Part shown: piece by piece, positions 61,372 through 64,000 of the stretch
How the letters are laid out: each line of letters opens with the position of its first letter
Numbering within the stretch: position 1 is the first letter of the stretch
Assembly: GCF_030818895.1 (NCBI RefSeq)
Contig: NZ_JAUTBA010000001.1
Location: forward strand, 1,922,001-1,986,000
Length of the DNA: 64,000 nucleotides
Source of the DNA: Sphingobacterium zeae
Lineage (GTDB): Bacteria; Bacteroidota; Bacteroidia; Sphingobacteriales; Sphingobacteriaceae
Direction: 5' to 3'
Position numbers and translations under genes: made by a program
Notes under the pieces: generated by a model
Databases searched by the model: none
Told to the model about the DNA's origin: nothing
Seen by the model: the letters and a program-made list of their open reading frames with translations, nothing else

Positions 61372-64000
61372 ATGAAAACTATTTTCTATTTTTTTATACT
61401 ACTATCGTTTCCATTGCTAGCAAGTGCACAGCAAACCCGAAAAATTAGGGTGCTTGACAGCAATGATAGGCCTATCCCAAATGTCAATATTCGGTTGATG
61501 CCACAAAATAAGGTGTTAAAGACTGATGACCTTGGTTATTTTTCTTTTGTACAGGATGGGCAAAAGCAGATTGAAGCCTCCGCAATCGGATATAGTAGGC
61601 AAATAGTCTCCCTGCTGTTAGATCCGGCAATTGCTGTGATACGCCTGAAAGCCACGTCGGTACAGCTAGATGAAGCCATCGTCAACACAGGATATTATCG
61701 TTCGGATAAAAGAAATTTGCCAGGCTCCTTTGTACAGATTGATCAGAAGTTGCTGCAGCGCAACCCCTCTCCAAACATTATAGAGCGACTCGAGGGTATT
61801 ACCAGTGGGCTTCAATTTGACCGAAGGACAAATTTTAATGAAAACACCATCAAGCCTTCACTGCGACTGCGGGGTGTAGTCTCAATTGAATCTAGTTCAG
61901 AACCCTTGATTATTTTGGATAATTTTCCCTATACAGGGGATCTAAACCAGATCAACCCCGATGATATTGAAAATATAACGGTGCTTAAAGATGCTTCTGC
62001 AGCAGCAATCTGGGGAGCTAAAGCTGGTAATGGGGTGATCGTACTGACATCCAAAAAGGGGATTAATAATACACCTTTGAAGCTAACCTTTTCAGCGAGC
62101 AGTATTTTAAAGGATAGGCCTGATTTATTTTACAATAGAAACTATATCCCCTCCGCGGATCGTGTCGATCTTGAACAAACGCTCTTTGATCGTGGTTTTT
62201 ACAACCGGGCTAATCCGACTTTACTGCCTGGTGTAGCCGCGCTCAATTTTAAATATAAGGATGGTCTGATTGATCTGTCCACACTGGAACAACAGAAAGA
62301 GATCCTGCGGAATAGAGATGTACGCGAGCAAGCTCAAGAACACCTTTACCGGATGTCCTGGCTGCAGCGCTATAATCTCCAGCTTAAAGCTGGTGGATCA
62401 GATTTCAATTACCTGCTTTCTGCGGGCTTCGATCAAAATAACCTCAATATCGTGGGGGATCGGGATAGACGCTATACCTTTTCATTGAATACGGAATATA
62501 ACCTGCTCAAAAAACTGGTACTCAATACCAATATCCGGTTAAATATGAACCAGTCCATCCATAATGGTTACTCGCTCAGCGACCTGAACTATACGCGCAA
62601 TTTGGATGGTTATACAACCTTTGAGGATGGTGATGGAACGGCGCTTCCCATTAATTACCGCTACCTGTCTTCCTACGTAGAGAGTGCTGAGAAGAATGGC
62701 TTGCTTGACTGGTCTTTTAGTCCTATAAAAGATCGAAACCAACAGGATCTGAATGCGACAAACCGGAATCTATTGTTAGGGACAGGCCTTTCTTATGAGA
62801 TTATCTCGGGATTGAACTTATCGCTCAAATATCAATTTCAGCAAGGAATTAACACAACTCGTAACCTATACAAAAAGGATAGTTACTTGGTACGCGATCT
62901 GGTAAACAGATTCACACAAGCGGACGGTACTTATATCATTCCTTTGGGTGCCATATTGGATCAGAACAATGGGAGCGACCAGTCGTACAACTGGCGTGGC
63001 CAGCTAAATTACAGCCGTAATTTTCTGAAAAGACATCAGATCAACGCATTGGCAGGAGCAGAGCTGTCCGAGAACAAAACCATTGCCGAAGCTGGAAGCC
63101 GTCTCTATGGTTATAACAGCGACAACCTGAGCTATCAGACAAGCTTCGATTATACAAAATACTATCCTGTCCGCCCAGAGGGCAGCGGCTTGATTCCGAC
63201 CAATACGGCAACAACAATGGAATTGACAAACCGCTATATCTCTTACTACGGCAATCTGAATTATGTATTTGATAAGATGCACACCGTTAGCCTGAGTACC
63301 CGATGGGATGCCTCCAATTTATTTGGAGTTAAAACAAATCAAAAAGGTGTGCCGTTATGGTCCATCGGCGTCAATGAGGACCTCAAGAATTCCCTAAAGT
63401 TAACGCCAAACTGGATTTCTAGGCTCAACCTGCGGGCTAGTTATGGGGTGACAGGAAATGTGGTCAACAAAATCAGTGCTTTGCCAACGGCTTATGTGGC
63501 AACTTTCGTCTTCCCAAATTCATTGCCGAGCGCTACTTTATCCAGTGCAGGAAACCCCAGTTTAAAGTGGGAGCGGATAAATATCATTAATCTGGGACTC
63601 GACTTTGCTGTGCTGAACGGAAGAATTCGCGGAACGATTGATTATTATTCAAAAGATGGAAACGATCTGATCGGCGAATCTTTTTTGGACCCAACAACCG
63701 GAATCTTTACGTCAAATGGTGTGTCAAATGTTGACAATAGGATCAACTATGCCAATATGATTACCAAGGGGCTAGATCTCAATCTGAGCGCAAACATTAT
63801 ACAGGGCAATTTTAGATGGGATGCTAACCTATTGTGGAGCTATACGACTAATAAGGTGACCAACTACATGGCAAACAGTGCGGTCAAAACGAGCAGCTTT
63901 GTATCGTCTCCAAGACCTCGGGAGGGGCATTCGTTGGACGAAATATACGCGTACCCTTTTGGTGGACTGGATCCGGCTACTGGAATGGTACTAACCCCGC
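61372..64000 (+). CDS. SusC/RagA-family TonB-linked outer membrane receptor, 3' end beyond window
   Basis: 876 codons are visible without a stop, to the right edge. Signal peptide (LLASAQQ); a carboxypeptidase-regulatory-like domain (about 22-100: RVLDSNDRPIPNVNIRLM); plug domain about 105-230 with LRLRGVVSIESSSEPLIILDNFPYTGDLNQINPDDIENITVLKDASAAAIWGAKAGNGVIV split by these signatures; then beta-barrel strands. SusC proteins import oligosaccharides or peptides with a SusD lipoprotein, expected just outside the window. The substrate is not evident, and no sigma/anti-sigma pair lies upstream. Confidence 0.93.
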   Translation, partial: MKTIFYFFILLSFPLLASAQQTRKIRVLDSNDRPIPNVNIRLMPQNKVLKTDDLGYFSFVQDGQKQIEASAIGYSRQIVSLLLDPAIAVIRLKATSVQLDEAIVNTGYYRSDKRNLPGSFVQIDQKLLQRNPSPNIIERLEGITSGLQFDRRTNFNENTIKPSLRLRGVVSIESSSEPLIILDNFPYTGDLNQINPDDIENITVLKDASAAAIWGAKAGNGVIVLTSKKGINNTPLKLTFSASSILKDRPDLFYNRNYIPSADRVDLEQTLFDRGFYNRANPTLLPGVAALNFKYKDGLIDLSTLEQQKEILRNRDVREQAQEHLYRMSWLQRYNLQLKAGGSDFNYLLSAGFDQNNLNIVGDRDRRYTFSLNTEYNLLKKLVLNTNIRLNMNQSIHNGYSLSDLNYTRNLDGYTTFEDGDGTALPINYRYLSSYVESAEKNGLLDWSFSPIKDRNQQDLNATNRNLLLGTGLSYEIISGLNLSLKYQFQQGINTTRNLYKKDSYLVRDLVNRFTQADGTYIIPLGAILDQNNGSDQSYNWRGQLNYSRNFLKRHQINALAGAELSENKTIAEAGSRLYGYNSDNLSYQTSFDYTKYYPVRPEGSGLIPTNTATTMELTNRYISYYGNLNYVFDKMHTVSLSTRWDASNLFGVKTNQKGVPLWSIGVNEDLKNSLKLTPNWISRLNLRASYGVTGNVVNKISALPTAYVATFVFPNSLPSATLSSAGNPSLKWERINIINLGLDFAVLNGRIRGTIDYYSKDGNDLIGESFLDPTTGIFTSNGVSNVDNRINYANMITKGLDLNLSANIIQGNFRWDANLLWSYTTNKVTNYMANSAVKTSSFVSSPRPREGHSLDEIYAYPFGGLDPATGMVLTP

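Overview
The window looks like a chromosome segment of a Bacteroidota species, most likely Sphingobacteriaceae (Sphingobacterium or Pedobacter type). Evidence: low G+C, many lipoproteins with a Cys lipobox, a SusC/RagA TonB-linked receptor beside a TlpA-type thioredoxin, KilA-N proteins, propeller lipoproteins, and promoters matching the Bacteroidota -7 element TAnnTTTG, one with TTTG exactly 19 nt upstream. No rRNA, tRNA, CRISPR array or intact transposase was seen.

1-10 kb is a core-like region: a cut DUF6766-type membrane protein, an SDR, an FAD oxidoreductase fused to a Rieske domain, and an LPS heptose locus. The minus-strand operon from about 10020 to 4041 encodes a glycosyltransferase, a GT4-GmhA fusion, GmhB, HldE and a family 9 glycosyltransferase. 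A second family 9 enzyme converges on it. Together they cover sedoheptulose-7-P to ADP-D,D-heptose plus transfer; HldD is absent here.

10-23.8 kb holds a small lipoprotein, an orphan LuxR-type response regulator, a large (alpha/alpha)6-like protein, a YciF-type ferritin-like protein, a COG0523 metallochaperone GTPase operon with a candidate operator over its -33 box, three class-C beta-lactamase-fold serine hydrolases, a VOC protein, an immunity-like protein and an AraC regulator.

23.8-54 kb is an accessory region full of broken paralogous cassettes. Pairs or triplets of related segments occur (KilA-N, a GNAT 5' piece, a secreted protein, small lipoproteins, a 428-bp block at a constant offset of 18,247 bp), joined into chimeras or broken by deletion, stop codon or frameshift. 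Among them lie apparently intact modules: a hipB-hipS-hipT-like tripartite toxin-antitoxin operon behind four operator-like palindromes spaced exactly 40 bp apart; an M50 protease with a TPR-like tail; a propeller lipoprotein divergent from a membrane-anchored winged-helix regulator; an AraC regulator with a TetX-like flavin monooxygenase; two IPT/TIG lipoproteins; a four-gene lipoprotein operon ending in a leucine-rich-repeat protein; and a DUF6984 pair.

53-59 kb looks like a small defence or toxin-antitoxin island: ImmA/IrrE protease with a DUF4411 PIN protein, a split PIN-like gene, a split HNH-like gene followed by a HEPN protein, and a small HTH protein. Several of these genes break at homopolymers, so either real decay/phase variation or uncorrected assembly indels must be considered.

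58.96-59.3 kb is non-coding or leader-like: a near-perfect promoter, a second -7 element, a 16-bp-stem hairpin starting at the predicted transcript start, and a second hairpin hiding the ribosome-binding region of a 14-codon ORF. It precedes a small gene, a TlpA-type thioredoxin and a SusC-like receptor that runs off the right edge.
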